A DNA stretch of 64,000 nt from JAOPZW01 sp963707695 (GCA_963707695.1 CAVPQY010000004.1:434001-498000), one strand, 5' to 3'; shown: positions 16,064-25,771, numbered from the stretch's first letter. A program made the numbers and translations. Notes: a model not told the origin generated them from the sequence alone.

Positions 16064-18550
16064 TCAGACGCCGGCGAGCGCCGGCCGGACGTCCGGCGCC
16101 GTCGCCGTCGGGGCCCCGGCCGGCTCGGGCCGCGGCGCGGGCGGCGCGAGGCGGCGGCGGGCGTCCGCCAGCCGGGCGGCCGAGGCGCGGAAGGTCGGGG
16201 AGCGCTCGAGGTCGGTGCGCTCGGCCGGCGGCACCGACACCGCGCCGGTGGCCGGGTCGACCACGACGAGGCCGAGCTCGGTCAGCACGGCGAGCAGGCG
16301 TCGCGCACGTGGCGCGGGACCGTGCTCGGCGAGGACGTCGGGGAGCGGTCGCCCGGGGCCGTCCCGCAGCGCGCGGTAGAGCCCCATGAGCGGGGCGCGG
16401 AGGTCGTGGTCGCGCTCGGCGACGCGGAGCGCGAAGGCGACCTCGGCCGGGCCCCACGCGAGGTGGACGGCCGTGCCGAGGTCGGCCGCGAGCAGGTCGG
16501 CGTGGGCGGCGCAGGAGGGCGGGTCGAGCGCGACGAGGTGCCCGTGGGCCGCCGCGAGGGCCGGGTCCGCGGCGAGCGCGTCGTACGAGCACAGCGCGAA
16601 GCCGCCCACGCGCCGGCCCAGGTGCCGCGCGCGCAGCGCGGCGTCGGCGCAGACGACGAGGACCGGCTCGCCGGACGCGACGAGGGCCCCCAGCAGGCCC
16701 GCGATGCCGCCGCCGCGGCGGTCCTCGACCGGCACGGGGCCGCCGGCGGTGCCTCGCGACCCTGGCGCCTCGGCCTCCGTCGCGCCCGGCTCGCCGGCCG
16801 GGTCCAGCACGGTGATCGGGCCCGGGTCGGGCGCGGTGGCGCAGCGCAGGACCAGCCGGGGCTCGACCGCGCCCTGCCAGGCGTTGCGCTCGAGGGCGAC
16901 GACGGCGTCGAGGACGCCGTCGGGCGCCTCGGGCAGCGACGTGCGGCTGAAGGCGACCCCACGGGCGCGGGCGGGGCCGGCCTCGAGCGTGAAGCGCAGG
17001 TGCTTGCCCTCCCCCATCGGCCGCGGGTCGGCCAGGCGGGCGGCCGGGACGAGCAGCGCCACGTCGGGGTTGGCCGTGCCGAACGGCGCCAGGCGTCCGA
17101 GCTCCTCGGCGAGCTCGAGCCCGAGCTCGTCGCCCGCGACGACGGCGTCGACGCGCTGGACCGGCACGAGGTCCTCCGGGGAGAGCACGCTCGCGGCGTG
17201 GGACGCGAAGGCGGCGCGGAGCGCGTCGAGCTCGGCGCGCGCCACCGTGCAGCCCGCGGCCGCGCGGTGGCCGCCGTGGCGCAGGAGGTGCCCGGCGCAG
17301 GCGTCGAGGCCGCCCAGGAGGTCGAAGGCCGGGATGGAGCGCCCGGAGCCCGTCCCCTGGTCGCCGTCGAGGGCGATCAGGAGCGCCGGGCGGTGGTGGC
17401 GCTCGGCGATGCGTGAGGCGACGATCCCGATGACGCCGGGGTGCCAGTCCTCGCCCCACAGGACGTAGGCCGGCAGCGACCCACGGCCCTCGGCCGCGTG
17501 GGCCCGCTCCTGCTCGGCGACCTGGGCCTCGGCGGCCCAGAGGATCCGCTGCTCGACGAGCCGCCGCTCGGCGTTGAGCCGGTCCAGCTCGTCGGCGATC
17601 TCCCCCGCGCGGGCGTCGTCGCCGGTGAGCAGGAGCTCGAGCGCCGCGTCCGCGCGCGCCAGCCGGCCGGCGGCGTTCAGCCGCGGGGCGAGGCGGAAGC
17701 CGATCGTGCGGGCGTCGAGCTCGCCCGGGTCGGCCTGCGCGACCCGCAGCAGGGCGCGCAGCCCCGGGCGCCGCGTGCGGGCCAGCGCGGCCAGCCCGGC
17801 GCGGACGAGCCGCCGGTTCTCGCCGCGCAGCGGCACGCAGTCGGCCACCGTCGCCAGGGCGACGAGGTCGAGGTCGTCGTCGGCGCGCGCCGGATCGCGG
17901 CCCGCGGCCGCCAGCAGGGCGGCGCTGAGCTTGTGGGCGACACCGGCGGCGCAGAGGTCCGGGCACGGGTAGCCGCCGAGCGCCGGGTGGACGATCGGCG
18001 CGTCCGGGCGGCGGCCGTCGGAGCGGGGGGCGTGGTGGTCGGTGACGACGACGTCCAGGCCGGCGGCGCGCGCGGCCGCGACCTCGTCGACCGACGTGAT
18101 GCCGCAGTCGGCCGTCACGAGCAGGCCGGTGCCGCGGGCGGCGAGGCGCTCCACCGTGCCGGCGCTGAGGCCGTAGCCGTCCTCGGTCCGGCTCGGGAGG
18201 TACCAGTCGATCCGACCACCGGCGTCGCCGGCGGTGCCCTGCACGAGGTCGCGCAGGACGCCGACGAGGATGGCGGTGGCGCTCACGCCGTCGACGTCGT
18301 AGTCGCCGTGGACGGTGATCCGGGAGCCGGCGCGGACGTGCCCGAGGATCACCGAGACCGCCTCGGCCATCCCGTCGCAGGCGAGCGGGTCGTAGGCCTC
18401 GTCGGCGGCGAGCCACGCCCGGGCCGCGGCGACGTCGCCGAGCCCCCGGCGCGCCAGCACCTGGGCCAGCGCCGGCGAGACCCCGAGCTCGCGCCGTAGC
18501 GCACGCGTCGCGGCGGTCGGGCACGGCGCGATCTCGAGGCGGGCCTCCAC
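16064..18550 (-). CDS. recJ: Single-stranded-DNA-specific exonuclease RecJ
   Basis: 828 aa. DHH phosphoesterase motifs: 'HGDYDVDGVSATAI' (Asp83, 85, 87), 'ADCGI', 'VVTDHHAP', then DHHA1 ('GSGRSIPAFDLLGGLDAC', 'GGHRAAAGCTV') and an OB-type domain. About 250 residues longer than E. coli RecJ: the extra C-terminal part (roughly 560-828) is Ala/Pro-rich and resembles the extensions found in deep actinobacterial RecJ. 5'-3' ssDNA exonuclease for recombination and mismatch repair. GTG start has no ribosome binding site; a TACGCT at 18567-18562 eleven bases upstream could drive a very short leader. Sits between the sec and rel genes. Confidence 0.92.
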   Translation of the reverse strand: MEARLEIAPCPTAATRALRRELGVSPALAQVLARRGLGDVAAARAWLAADEAYDPLACDGMAEAVSVILGHVRAGSRITVHGDYDVDGVSATAILVGVLRDLVQGTAGDAGGRIDWYLPSRTEDGYGLSAGTVERLAARGTGLLVTADCGITSVDEVAAARAAGLDVVVTDHHAPRSDGRRPDAPIVHPALGGYPCPDLCAAGVAHKLSAALLAAAGRDPARADDDLDLVALATVADCVPLRGENRRLVRAGLAALARTRRPGLRALLRVAQADPGELDARTIGFRLAPRLNAAGRLARADAALELLLTGDDARAGEIADELDRLNAERRLVEQRILWAAEAQVAEQERAHAAEGRGSLPAYVLWGEDWHPGVIGIVASRIAERHHRPALLIALDGDQGTGSGRSIPAFDLLGGLDACAGHLLRHGGHRAAAGCTVARAELDALRAAFASHAASVLSPEDLVPVQRVDAVVAGDELGLELAEELGRLAPFGTANPDVALLVPAARLADPRPMGEGKHLRFTLEAGPARARGVAFSRTSLPEAPDGVLDAVVALERNAWQGAVEPRLVLRCATAPDPGPITVLDPAGEPGATEAEAPGSRGTAGGPVPVEDRRGGGIAGLLGALVASGEPVLVVCADAALRARHLGRRVGGFALCSYDALAADPALAAAHGHLVALDPPSCAAHADLLAADLGTAVHLAWGPAEVAFALRVAERDHDLRAPLMGLYRALRDGPGRPLPDVLAEHGPAPRARRLLAVLTELGLVVVDPATGAVSVPPAERTDLERSPTFRASAARLADARRRLAPPAPRPEPAGAPTATAPDVRPALAGV

Positions 18551-18551
18551 G

Positions 18552-18578
18552 GGGACGGCGCAGCGTAGGCGCCGTCCC
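18552..18578. repeat. Perfect 10-bp inverted repeat in front of recJ
   Basis: GGGACGGCGC (18552-18561) and GCGCCGTCCC (18569-18578) with a 7-base loop. It lies 58 bases after the end of the secDF operon and one base before the recJ GTG. It could be the terminator of that operon; the loop also carries the recJ -10 candidate TACGCT. No U-tract. Confidence 0.55.
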
Positions 18579-18636
18579 GGACGGCACCGGCCCGCGCGCC
18601 GGCCCCGCGCTCAGGCGGGGGCCGCCGGCCCCGGCG

Positions 18637-18915
18637 TCAGGCGGCCTCGGGGTGCGCCGCCCGCTCCTGGCGCACGCCCAGCAGGTACAGCGCGCCGATC
18701 CCGAGCATCGCACCGGGGATCCCCTCCACGGCGGTGGCGACCGAGATGTCGGAGGCCCCGGGGATCGTGAAGCCGTTGATGACGAGGCCGAACACGACCG
18801 CCCCCACGAGGGCGCCGAGGAAGGCCCCGACGATCCCGCTCCAGCAGCGGTCGGGCAGGAAGATCGTGAAGTGCCAGACGGCCAGGCCCATCATGATCCA
18901 GGCGAGCATCCCCAT
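18637..18915 (-). CDS. Small membrane protein, transglycosylase-associated (YeaQ/YmgE-like)
   Basis: 92 aa with three hydrophobic helices: 'MLAWIMMGLAVWHFTIFL', 'GIVGAFLGALVGAVVFGLVI', and 'GIPGAMLGIGALYLL'. The glycine-zipper second helix (G-A-F-L-G-A-L-V-G-A) is what I associate with the small GlsB/YeaQ-type family. Function not known. ATG 18915 starts two bases after the secDF stop, so it is almost certainly co-translated with secDF. Confidence 0.75.
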   Translation of the reverse strand: MGMLAWIMMGLAVWHFTIFLPDRCWSGIVGAFLGALVGAVVFGLVINGFTIPGASDISVATAVEGIPGAMLGIGALYLLGVRQERAAHPEAA

Positions 18916-18917
18916 GG

Positions 18918-21796
18918 CTAGCGGGACCTCCCGTGCTTGCGGTTGCGGGGCCGCTTCGGCTTGTCGCGCGGCTTGTCGGGCTTCATGACGAGGTCCTCGG
19001 GCGTGAGGTCGGCCGTGGGGTCGGCGTCGCGCTCCGCGGTGGCCGTCCGGGCCGGCGCGGGCTCGGCGTGCAGGTCGCGGACCATCTCGTCGAACTCCTC
19101 CCGCGAGACCTGGTCGGGCGCGTCCGGCGTCGTGACCCGGCGCCGCGAGCGCTTGGGCTGGTCGGGCTCGACCTCCACGGGCGCGCCCCCGACCGCCGTC
19201 GCGTAGGCGGGCACGTGGCCGAGCTCCGCCTCGATGCGGTTGTGGCGGCGGGCGTAGACCGGCTCGCGCTCCTTCCAGTGCGTCAGCACCGGCGAGGCGA
19301 TGAAGACCGACGAGTAGGCGCCCGACAGCGTGCCCACGATGAGCGCGAAGGCGAAGTCCTTCAGCGTGTCCCCGCCGAAGAGGAACAGCGCCAGGATCGG
19401 CAGCAGGGTGCAGAACGACGTCGCGAGCGACCGCGTCAGCACCTCGCTCATCGAGCGGTTGACGATCTGCGAGTACGCGGCGCGCGGCATGCGCGGCACG
19501 TTCTCCCGGATCCGGTCGAAGACGATGATCGTGTCGTAGAGCGAGAAGCCCAGGATCGTCAGCAGCGCCGCGACCGTCGACGCCGTCACCTCCCGGCCGG
19601 TCAGCGCGTACACGCCGCTCGTGATCAGGAGGTCGTGCATGAGCGCGATGAGCACGGGCACCGCGTACTTCCACTCGAAGCGCAGCGCGATGTAGGCGCT
19701 GATCACGATGAGCGACGCGATGATCGCGATCGTCGCGGTGCGCGCGACGGTCTGGCCGAACGTCGGCCCGATCGAGTCGTAGTTGAAGGTCTTGACCCCG
19801 TAGCGCCGCTGCGAGGTCCTGCTGGATGCGGTTGCGCGTCGAGTCCGGGAGCTCTTCGGTCGAGATCTGGAAGCCGTTGCCGCTCTTGATCTCCCGGCCC
19901 GAGAGCCGCTGGACCTCGGCCGACGGCTCGCCGGCCGCCTGCATCACGTCGCGCACGCCGTTCTCGTCGGCCTTCTTGACGAGCTCGGTCTTGATGCGCG
20001 TGCCCGACTCGAAGTCGATGCCGAAGTTCAGGCCCTTGCCGCCGATCGCGATCGCGCCGATGGCCAGGATCACGCCCGAGAAGGAGAAGAACCACTTCGA
20101 CGCGCCCATGAAGTCGAAGCCCGACCACGGGGCCCGGCGCTGGTGGTTGGCCCCGCCGAAGGCGGCCGGGTGGGTGATGAGCCGCGACCGGCCCGCGAGG
20201 CCCAGCACCGCCTGGGTCAGGACGACGGCGGTGAAGAAGGCGACCAGGGTGCCCACGCCCAGCGTGAACGCGAACCCCTTGATCCCGGCCGTGGCCAGGA
20301 TGAAGAGGATGAACGCGACCATGAACGTCACGACGTTCGCGTCGACGATCGCCGACAGGCCCTTGCGGTAGCCCACCGCGATGGCGGCCGTGACCGACCG
20401 GCCGGCGCGGATCTCCTCCTTGACCCGTTCGAAGATCACGATGTTCGCGTCGGCCGCGACCCCGATCGTGAGGATCAGCCCCGCGATCCCCGGGAGCGTC
20501 AGCGTGATCGGGATGAGCTTGATCAGCGCGAAGAAGAAGATGGCGTAGACGGCCAGCGCGCCGACCGCGATCAGGCCGAGGACGCGGTAGAAGGCGAGGA
20601 GGAAGAGCGCCACGATCGGCGAAGCCCGCGATGCCGGCGATGAGGCCCTGGTCGAGCGCCTGCTTGCCGAGGGTGGCCGAGACCTGCGAGGACGAGATCA
20701 GGTCGAGCTTGATCGGCAGCGCGCCGGTCTTCAGGAGGTTCGCGAGCTCCTGCGCGGAGCCGATCGTGAAGCCGCCGGAGATCTCCGAGCCCTGCCGCCC
20801 GTCGATGCCGTCGGGGTTCTGGTTGAAGTCGATGTACGGCGCCGAGATGACCTCGCCGTCGAGGACGATCGCGAAGTGCTGGAACGCGGACTGCGGGTCG
20901 CCGCCGAAGAACTGGCTCTGCCCGCGCTGGGCGATCTCGCGCGTCGTGTCCTGCCACGCCTTCCGCCCCGAGTCGCTGAACTCGAAGGTGACGTTCGGCG
21001 CGCCCGTGCCGCCCGCGCCGTTGTCGAAGTTCTGCTCGGGGTTCTTGATGTCCTTGCCGCTGAGCGAGGGGTCGTCGCGCAGGACGTAGAAGGCGTTGGG
21101 CGCCACCGACTTGGCCGAGGCCTTCTCGGCGCGCACGACGACCGTCCCCTGGGGCACGGACGCGATGCGGACGCTGCCGCCGACCTTCAGGCGCTTGTCG
21201 CGGATGGCCGCGTTCAGCGAGGCCCGGTCCTCCTCGGGCCCGGCGAGCACCTTCTTGGCCTTGTCGTCGACGACGTAGAGGCTGCCCTTCGTCGTCTCGT
21301 TCCCCTTGTTCGTGGGCTTGCAGCCCTCGGCGCGCTTGACGGCGTCGTACTGCGACAGGCCGGCCGAGGCCGAGCCCGCCGCGGGGCCGCCCGTGACGTT
21401 CGGATCGGTCGGCGCGGGCTTGCAGCCCGGCCCGAGGACGTTCTTCTCCCAGTCGTAGAAGTAGAGCTGCGCGGTCGTGCCGACCTGCTTGCGGGCCTCG
21501 TCGGCGTTGTTGGCCGCCGGGAGCGAGACGTCGATCTGGTCCTGCCCCGTGCGCTGGATCTCGGGCTCGGCGACGCCGAGCTGGTCGACGCGCTTGCGCA
21601 TGACGTCGATCGCGCGGTCGATCGACTCGCCCGTGACCTGCGTCTGCTTCGTGGGCTTGGCCTGGTAGGTCAGCGAGACGCCGCCCTTGAGGTCGAGCCC
21701 CAGGCGCGTCGGCTTGACGAAGATGACGGCCAGCGAGGCGGCCAGCAGGCCCGCGACGAGCAGCAGGATCAGGAGGTTGCGGCGGCGGTCGTTCAT
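18918..21796 (-). CDS. secDF: Fused protein-export membrane protein SecDF, frame interrupted twice
   Basis: SecD and SecF parts run without a stop between them, giving one polypeptide of about 958 aa if two single extra bases are ignored. Segment 1 (from 21796): TM1, 'LGLDLKGGVSL', the periplasmic P1 domain and TM2 start. Frame changes inside 20617-20620. Segment 2: SecD TM3-6 ('GVAADANIVIFERVKEE'), linker 'HQRRAPWSGFDFMG', SecF TM1 and its periplasmic domain. Frame changes again near 19812. Segment 3: 'ISAYIALRFEWKYAV' to the SecF end, plus a long charged C-terminal tail. Uses proton motive force to help SecYEG export. Both shifts are +1 and outside homopolymers; both are repaired exactly by removing one base, so sequence error is likelier than a dead gene. 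Confidence 0.85.
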
Positions 21797-21799
21797 GGG

Positions 21800-22249
21800 C
21801 TACTTGGCCGGCGTCAGGACGAGCAGCAGCCCGCCGTCGTCGTCGTAGGCGGGGAACAGGTCGGCGGTGGCGCGCGCCGGGAGGTCGCCCTCCGCGTGGA
21901 CCTCGACCGGCTTGCCGAGCGCTCGCACGCCCCATTCGAGCACCGTCGCGACCGGGTCCTCGCCGTCGGCGAAGCGCAGCCCCAGGACCTCCCGGACGCT
22001 GCGCCCGATGACGCGCTCGTCGTCGAGGCCGGTGAGCTCGAAGGAGCCGCGGCCGCAGCCGATGACCCGGCCCTCGGCGTCGCAGACGAAGAAGGCCGCG
22101 TCGGGGGCCGGGTAGTAGTCGTCGAGCAGCTCGAAGAGGAAGCCGAACCCGCACTTCCCGCAACCCTTGGCGCGCTGGCTGAAGCCGGCGGTGCGCTCGG
22201 TCTCGGTGGTGCGGTTGCCGCAGTTGGGGCAGATGAAGAGATGCGCCAT
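21800..22249 (-). CDS. Zinc-ribbon PAS-like protein in the yajC position
   Basis: 149 aa. The N-terminus 'HLFICPNCGNRTTE' and 'KGCGKCGFGFLFELLDDY' supplies CxxC pairs for one zinc ribbon. The rest is a small PAS domain: 'AFFVCDAEGRVIGCGRGSFELTG' , 'DERVIGRSVREVLGL' and a beta-sheet C-terminus. Probably a cytoplasmic sensor; ligand unknown. Start at ATG 22249; a longer frame to 22309 adds only a basic stretch. Stops three bases before the secDF ATG and follows ruvB by 79 bases, which is where yajC usually stands. Its fixed position suggests a role with Sec or in regulating the operon, but that is inference. Confidence 0.75.
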   Translation of the reverse strand: MAHLFICPNCGNRTTETERTAGFSQRAKGCGKCGFGFLFELLDDYYPAPDAAFFVCDAEGRVIGCGRGSFELTGLDDERVIGRSVREVLGLRFADGEDPVATVLEWGVRALGKPVEVHAEGDLPARATADLFPAYDDDGGLLLVLTPAK

Positions 22250-22328
22250 CGCTCGCGGGACAGGGTAGGGCCTCGGGGCGAAGCGCGCGGATGGTGCTCG
22301 GGACGCCATGGACGGGACCCCGCGGGGT

Positions 22329-23351
22329 CTAGAAGAGGCCCGCGTCGCCCGGGGCGGGCAGCCCGAGGTGCTCCCACGCGCGCGCCGTGGCGGCGCGCCC
22401 GCGCGGCGTGCGCTGGAGGAGCCCGCGCTGCAGCAGGTAGGGCTCGTAGACGTCCTCGATCGTGTCGGGCTCCTCCCCGACCGCGATCGCGAGGGTGGAC
22501 AGCCCGACGGGGCCCCCGCCGAACCGCGTGCACACGGCGTCGAGCAGGTCGCGGTCGAGACGGTCCAGGCCGAGCTCGTCGACGCCGAGCAGCTCGAGCG
22601 CCGCGTCGGCGGCCGCGTCGTCGACGACCCCGGTCCCGCGCACCTCGGCCCAGTCGCGCACGCGCTTGAGCAGGCGGTTGGCCACGCGCGGGGTCCCGCG
22701 GCTGCGCGCGGCGATCGCCGCGGCGCCGCCGTCGCCGAGCGAGACGCCGAGGATCTCCGCCGAGCGGCGCACGATCCGCGCGAGGTCGTCCGGCGCGTAC
22801 GGCTCGAGGCGGTGCTGGATCCCGAAGCGGTCGCGCAGCGGCGTCGTCAGCAGCCCCGCGCGGGTCGTGGCGCCGACGAGCGTGAAGGGCGGCAGGTCGA
22901 GGGTCACGACCTTCGCCCCGGCGCCCTGCCCGATCGTGATCGGCAGCCGCCGGTCCTCCATCGCGGGGTAGAAGGTCTCCTCCAGCGCGCGGCTGAGGCG
23001 GTGGATCTCGTCGACGAAGAACACGGAGCGCGGCTCGAGCGCGGTCAGCAGCGAGGCGATGTCGCCCTTGCGCTCGAGCGCCGGGCCCGCCGTCTGGACG
23101 AAGGGGACGCCGAGCTCGTCGGCCAGGATCTGCGCCAGCGAGGTCTTGCCGAGGCCCGGCGGCCCGGCCAGGAGGACGTGGTCGAGGGCCTCGTCGCGCC
23201 CGCGGGCGGCCGCGAGCGAGACCTCGAGCTGGGCCCGCACCGACTCCTGCCCGACGAACTCGTCGAGCGTGGCCGGGCGCAGGGTGCGCTCGAGCTCGTC
23301 CTCGCGCGGGTCCAGCACGCCCGGGGTCTGGATGCGCGGCACGCTGCTCAT
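22329..23351 (-). CDS. ruvB: Holliday junction branch migration helicase RuvB
   Basis: 340 aa, family length. AAA+ ATPase: Walker A 'GPPGLGKT' at 63-70, Walker B 'DEIH' at 114-117, sensor 1 'VGATTRAG', 'RDRFGI' arginine finger region, and the C-terminal winged-helix domain ('GGGPVGLSTLAIAVGE'). Hexameric motor that drives branch migration with RuvA. Its ATG overlaps the ruvA stop by four bases (ATGA), so the two are translationally coupled. Confidence 0.97.
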   Translation of the reverse strand: MSSVPRIQTPGVLDPREDELERTLRPATLDEFVGQESVRAQLEVSLAAARGRDEALDHVLLAGPPGLGKTSLAQILADELGVPFVQTAGPALERKGDIASLLTALEPRSVFFVDEIHRLSRALEETFYPAMEDRRLPITIGQGAGAKVVTLDLPPFTLVGATTRAGLLTTPLRDRFGIQHRLEPYAPDDLARIVRRSAEILGVSLGDGGAAAIAARSRGTPRVANRLLKRVRDWAEVRGTGVVDDAAADAALELLGVDELGLDRLDRDLLDAVCTRFGGGPVGLSTLAIAVGEEPDTIEDVYEPYLLQRGLLQRTPRGRAATARAWEHLGLPAPGDAGLF

Positions 23352-23956
23352 CGGCGTGCGGCGCGCAGGGCGCTGGCCAGGAGGTCCTCGGGCGTCTCGC
23401 CCGCGGCGGCCGCGAGGAGGCGGTCGGCCTCGGGCGGGGCGAAGCCGAGCTCGACGAGGCCGTCGCGGGCCAGCCGGCGCGGGTCGTCGGGGTCGACGGT
23501 GCCGGCGCCGGCGCCACCGGCGACCGCGTCGGCGTCCGGGTCGCCGAGCGCCGGGACGACCTTCTCGCGCAGCTCGACGACGATGCGCTCGGCCGTCCGC
23601 TTGCCGATGCCCGGCACGGCCGTGAGGCGCGCGACGTCGCCGGCCGCGAGCGCGGCCACCAGGTCGCGGGGGCCGCCGCCGCCGAGGACGGCGAGCGCCA
23701 CCTTCGGCCCGACGGACTGGACGCCGATGAGCAGCAGGAAGAGGTCGCGCTCCTCCTCCGTCGCGAAGCCGTAGAGCTGGAGGGCGTCGTCGCGGACGAT
23801 GAGGTGGCTGTGGAGGAGCGCCGGGTGCCCGAGGGCGGGGACCTGGCGCAGCGTCTCGGCCGACACGGCGAGGGCGTAGCCCACGCCGCCGGCGGTCTCG
23901 AGCACGACGCGGCCGGGACGGCGGACGGCGACCTCGCCGGCGACGGACGCGATCAC
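23348..23956 (-). CDS. ruvA: Holliday junction DNA-binding protein RuvA
   Basis: 202 aa. Domain I OB fold ('IASVAGEVAVRRPGRVVLET'), domain II helix-hairpin-helix pairs ('LIGVQSVGPKVALAVL' and 'LTAVPGIGKRTAERIVVEL'), a flexible acidic/Ala linker, and domain III ('DGLVELGFAPPEADRLLAAA') that contacts RuvB. GTG start overlaps the ruvC stop by four bases (GTGA). Confidence 0.96.
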   Translation of the reverse strand: MIASVAGEVAVRRPGRVVLETAGGVGYALAVSAETLRQVPALGHPALLHSHLIVRDDALQLYGFATEEERDLFLLLIGVQSVGPKVALAVLGGGGPRDLVAALAAGDVARLTAVPGIGKRTAERIVVELREKVVPALGDPDADAVAGGAGAGTVDPDDPRRLARDGLVELGFAPPEADRLLAAAAGETPEDLLASALRAARR

Positions 23957-24450
23957 GCGGGCACCGGGAGCGCGGCGGCGAGCGGCGCGTGGTTGGCGTG
24001 GCAGATGGCCACGGCCAGGGCGTCGGCGGCGTGGTCGGGGCGAGGGGCCTCGGGCAGCGACAGCAGCGCCTGGACCATGCGGCCGACCTGGTCCTTGGCC
24101 GCCCGCCCGGTCCCGCACACGGCGCCCTTGACCTGCTGGGGCGTGTAGTCGACGCAGGGCACGCCGGCCTGCCCGGCCGCCAGGAGGACGACCCCGCGCG
24201 CCTGCCCCACGGCGAAGGCGGACGGCGCGTTGCGCCCGAAGAACAGGGCCTCGAGCGCGACGACGTCGGGCCGGTGCTCGGCCAGCAGCCCCGCGACGCG
24301 CTCGTGGACGGCCGCGAGGCGGCGCTCGGGGGCGGTGCGGGGCGACGTGGCGATGACGCCGCCGTCGAGCGCGGCCAGGCGCCCGGCGCGGCGGAGCACC
24401 ACGCCGAAGCCGGTGCTGGCGAGGCCGGGGTCGATGCCGAGGACGATCAT
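23953..24450 (-). CDS. ruvC: Crossover junction endodeoxyribonuclease RuvC
   Basis: 165 aa. RNase H-like resolvase with the acidic set Asp7 ('GIDPGLAST'), Glu67 ('ALEALFF'), and Asp143 with His140 in 'PDHAADALA'. Cuts Holliday junctions symmetrically. First gene of ruvC-ruvA-ruvB; yebC, usually its upstream neighbour, is 3.9 kb away on the same strand with three genes between. Confidence 0.96.
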   Translation of the reverse strand: MIVLGIDPGLASTGFGVVLRRAGRLAALDGGVIATSPRTAPERRLAAVHERVAGLLAEHRPDVVALEALFFGRNAPSAFAVGQARGVVLLAAGQAGVPCVDYTPQQVKGAVCGTGRAAKDQVGRMVQALLSLPEAPRPDHAADALAVAICHANHAPLAAALPVPA

Positions 24451-24566
24451 CCGCCCCCGGCATTCTGCGCGGGGACCCGGACGCCTGCCGGCGGTCCGCC
24501 CCCACCCGCTGCACCGTTCGTCGGAGCGAGGCTCGTGCTCGGGCCGGAACCTGCCGATGAAGGGGT

Positions 24567-25745
24567 GTGCTCCGCACCGGGGACAAGCACGAGCTGCGCG
24601 GCCGGCTGGCCGAGACGGAGGCCCGCGTGCGGGTCCTCGAGGCCGAGCTGGACGACCGCCGCCACCGCGACCCGCAGACCCGGCTCTTCGTCCACGAGGC
24701 CTTCCGCCGCGCCGCCGCCGGCGAGCTCGCGCGCGCCGAGCGCGACGGCAAGACCGCCGCGCTGGCCCTCGTCGACATCGACGGCTTCCGGGCCCTCAAC
24801 GCGCGCCGCGGCGTCGAGGCCGGCGACGCCGCCCTGTCCGCGGTCGCGGTGCGCCTGCGCCGCCTGACCCGGGCCAGCGACGTCCTCGGGCGCACCGGCG
24901 CCGACGAGCTGGCCGTCCTCATGCCGGGGACCGACCAGCACGGCGCCCAGGCCTGCTGCGAGCGCCTGCTGGCCGAGCTGGAGGGCGGCGAGCAGCCCGG
25001 CGCCGGCTTCGTCACCGTCTCCGCCGGCGTGGCCGTGCACCTCCCCGGCGGCACGATCGACCAGCTCCTCGTGTCCGCCGGCCACGGCCTCGACCGCGCG
25101 CGGTCGCTGGGCGGCGCCCGCGCCGCGACGCCGCTCGAGGAGGGGGTCCAGGACCCCGACCCGGCCCACGCGGCCGTCGTCGAGGCCCTCGCGTCGGCGC
25201 TCCTCGAGCGCGACCGCTACACGGGCGAGCACTCGACGTCGGTCGTCGAGATGGCCCGGACCGTCGCCGGCACCCTCGGCCTGGACGACCTCGAGGTCGA
25301 GCGCGTGGCCATGGCGGCGCTGCTCCACGACATCGGCAAGGTCGCGATCCCCGACCGGATCCTGCTCAAGCCCAGCGCGCTGGACCCGTCGGAGTGGGAC
25401 CTCATGCGCGAGCACCCGGTCATCGGCGAGCGCATCCTGCGCGCCATCCCGGGGATGGGCGCCGTCGCGCGCATCGTCCGCCACGAGCACGAGCACTTCG
25501 ACGGGGGCGGCTACCCGGACGGGCTGCGCGGCGAGGAGATCCCGATCGGCTCGCGGATCATCCTCGCCTGCGACACCTACAGCGCGATGACGACGTCGCG
25601 CCCGTACCGCGAGGCGCTGCCCCACGGGGCGGCCATCGCCGAGCTGGCCCGGTGCGCCGGGACGCAGTTCGACCCGCGCGTGACCGAGGCCCTCATCGGC
25701 TGCCTGTACTGGATGGCGCAGGCGCGGGCGCTGCCGACGACGTAG
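24567..25745 (+). CDS. GGDEF (degenerate) plus HD-GYP domain protein
   Basis: 392 aa, soluble. Short coiled-coil (about 8-32), a GGDEF-type domain (35-185), then HD-GYP (about 200-385). The signature loop reads G-A-D-E-L at 111-115 instead of GGDEF, so cyclase activity is doubtful and the domain may act as a GTP or c-di-GMP sensor. The HD-GYP part is intact: 'HDIGK' at 254-258, 'RHEHEHFDGGGYPDG' with GYP at 315-317, and 'DTYSAMTTSRPYR'. Likely hydrolyses cyclic di-GMP. GTG start with GGGG just ahead. Divergent from ruvC; the cyclase gene follows by 39 bases. Confidence 0.87.
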   Translation: MLRTGDKHELRGRLAETEARVRVLEAELDDRRHRDPQTRLFVHEAFRRAAAGELARAERDGKTAALALVDIDGFRALNARRGVEAGDAALSAVAVRLRRLTRASDVLGRTGADELAVLMPGTDQHGAQACCERLLAELEGGEQPGAGFVTVSAGVAVHLPGGTIDQLLVSAGHGLDRARSLGGARAATPLEEGVQDPDPAHAAVVEALASALLERDRYTGEHSTSVVEMARTVAGTLGLDDLEVERVAMAALLHDIGKVAIPDRILLKPSALDPSEWDLMREHPVIGERILRAIPGMGAVARIVRHEHEHFDGGGYPDGLRGEEIPIGSRIILACDTYSAMTTSRPYREALPHGAAIAELARCAGTQFDPRVTEALIGCLYWMAQARALPTT

Positions 25746-25771
25746 CCGCGGGCGACGGCGCGCCCCGCCGG

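Noticed and set aside
13611..18713. A 1700-codon minus-strand frame that seems to fuse upstream sequence to Rel
   Set aside because: The upstream part is recJ read in the wrong register. Rel has a good GTG with SD at 16001 and RecJ is complete in its own frame.
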